Part shown: positions 12,594 to 13,464 of the stretch, one piece after another
How the letters are laid out: every line of letters begins with the position of its first letter
Numbering within the stretch: position 1 is the stretch's first letter
Notes under the pieces: model-generated
Databases searched by the model: none
Told to the model about the DNA's origin: nothing
Seen by the model: the letters and a program-made list of their open reading frames with translations, nothing else
NCBI GenBank assembly: GCA_021786135.1
Contig: JAJYNV010000449.1
Location: 1 to 13,464 of the forward strand
Source of the DNA: Bacillota bacterium
Lineage (GTDB): Bacteria; Bacillota; Sulfobacillia; JAJZYS01; JAJYTV01
Reading direction: 5' to 3'
Length of the DNA: 13,464 bases
Program-made: the position numbers and the translations under genes

Positions 12594-13464
12594 TGGCTGA
12601 TCTGGCGGCGGCAGCCGGCCTCACGCCGGAGGAGGCGAAGGAGGCCCGGCGCAGGGCCGGGCGCGAGCTGAACTCCCTCGAATGGGCGATCCTCGGGGTC
12701 CAGTGGTCCGAGCACTGCGCCTACAAGCACTCGAAAGAACTGCTGCGCAGCCTGCCCAAGGAGGGCGCGAGCGTCATGGCCGGCCCCGGTGCGAGTGCCG
12801 GTGTGCTCGATCTGGGTGACGGCTGGGCCTGCGCCGCGAAGATCGAGTCACACAACCACCCTTCGGCCGTGGAGCCGCTCCAAGGCGCCGCGACGGGCCT
12901 CGGCGGCATCATGCGCGACGTTCTCGCCATGGGGGCGCGGCCGGCCGCGTTCCTCGACTCCCTGCGCTTCGGCCCCCTGGACGATCCGCGCAGCGCGTTT
13001 CTGGCGCGCGGCGTCGTCGCGGGCGTCGGCCACTATGGCAACTGCGTCGGCGTGCCCACGGTCGGCGGCGACGTCTACTACCATCCGAGCTATCAGCGCA
13101 ACCCGCTCGTCAATGCCATGTGCGTCGGCTTCCTGCGTCATGAGGAGATGCGCAGCGCGGCCGCGGCCGGCGAAGGGAACGTCTTCCTGCTGCTGGGAGC
13201 GGCGACCGGGCGCGACGGCATCGGCGGTGCCGCCTTCGCTTCGGTGGAACTGCAGGCGGACGCCTCACAGGACCGCCCGCGCGTGCAGGTCGGGGATCCT
13301 TTCTTCGGCAAGCTGCTGATCGAGGCCACGCTCGAAATCCTGCGCGACCTCAAGGTCGTCGCGATCCAGGATCTCGGTTCCGGAGGACTCGCCGGCGCTT
13401 CGATCGAGATGTGCCACCAGGGGGGAGTCGGCGCCGAGATCGAGCTGGCCCAGGTGCCGAGATC
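12593..13464 (+). CDS. purL: FGAM synthase subunit PurL, N-terminal part (cut by window edge)
   Basis: First ~290 residues of the small-type PurL, the ATP-dependent synthetase that converts FGAR and ammonia to FGAM together with PurQ and PurS. The full family length is ~740. Motifs seen: WSEHCAYKHSK (38-48), GPGASAGVLDLGD (64-76), KIESHNHPSAVEP (83-95) and QGAATGLGGIMRD (97-109), then SLRFGPL, GNCVGVPTVGGDV and NPLVNAMCVGF. In the usual GPGENAG block the Glu is replaced by Ala, which is probably harmless but unusual. The leader before WSEHC is ~10 residues shorter than in B. subtilis. GGGAGGG lies ~9 nt before ATG 12593. The frame is open to the window end with no frameshift. Confidence 0.96.
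   Translation, partial: MADLAAAAGLTPEEAKEARRRAGRELNSLEWAILGVQWSEHCAYKHSKELLRSLPKEGASVMAGPGASAGVLDLGDGWACAAKIESHNHPSAVEPLQGAATGLGGIMRDVLAMGARPAAFLDSLRFGPLDDPRSAFLARGVVAGVGHYGNCVGVPTVGGDVYYHPSYQRNPLVNAMCVGFLRHEEMRSAAAAGEGNVFLLLGAATGRDGIGGAAFASVELQADASQDRPRVQVGDPFFGKLLIEATLEILRDLKVVAIQDLGSGGLAGASIEMCHQGGVGAEIELAQVPR

Overview
The window is a gene-dense, GC-rich bacterial chromosome segment. It most likely comes from a high-GC member of the Bacillota (Firmicutes; an Alicyclobacillus/Kyrpidia/Hydrogenibacillus-like or Thermaerobacter/Symbiobacterium-like lineage). The pointers are the Bacillus-type gene order purE-purB-purC-purS-purQ-purL with a separate purS, a textbook pair of inverted PurR boxes 16 bp apart upstream of purE, a monofunctional Bacillus-type proline dehydrogenase, strong GGAGG ribosome sites, and several TTG/GTG starts. 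The genus cannot be fixed from sequence reading alone. No tRNA, rRNA, insertion sequence or CRISPR array was seen.

Layout. (1) 1-500, minus: the first ~166 residues of a GH1 beta-glycosidase, cut by the window edge. (2) 661-2344, plus: a two-gene ABC-2 exporter (ATPase and permease, overlapping by 11 nt). (3) 2432-4443, plus: a compact three-gene unit holding glyoxalase I, a metallo-beta-lactamase-fold hydrolase of glyoxalase II type with an N-terminal XRE-like helix-turn-helix, and a GNAT acetyltransferase. (4) 4447-5448, minus: a DtxR-family metalloregulator followed by a small membrane protein. (5) 5596-6519, minus: proline dehydrogenase with an extended -10 promoter. (6) 6520-6917: a 398-nt non-coding region rich in palindromes, with a single CRISPR-repeat-like sequence and a possible upstream small ORF. 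(7) 6918-8273, plus: an XRE-TPR regulator ending in a strong terminator. (8) 8382-8921, minus: a four-cysteine DUF6125-like protein divergent from the purine operon. (9) 9110-13464, plus: purE-purB-purC-purS-purQ-purL', all joined by 1- to 8-nt overlaps; purL runs off the end.

How the genes work together. The pur genes form one translationally coupled operon for the middle steps of IMP synthesis (PurL/Q/S make FGAM; PurE, PurC and PurB carry AIR to AICAR), very probably repressed by PurR. purK is not between purE and purB, where Bacillus has it. The gloA/HTH-gloB-like pair would form a complete methylglyoxal detoxification route whose second enzyme carries its own DNA-binding-like domain. The best candidates for something undescribed are that HTH-glyoxalase II fusion operon and the XRE-TPR regulator with its structured upstream region. 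The rest is ordinary metabolism.
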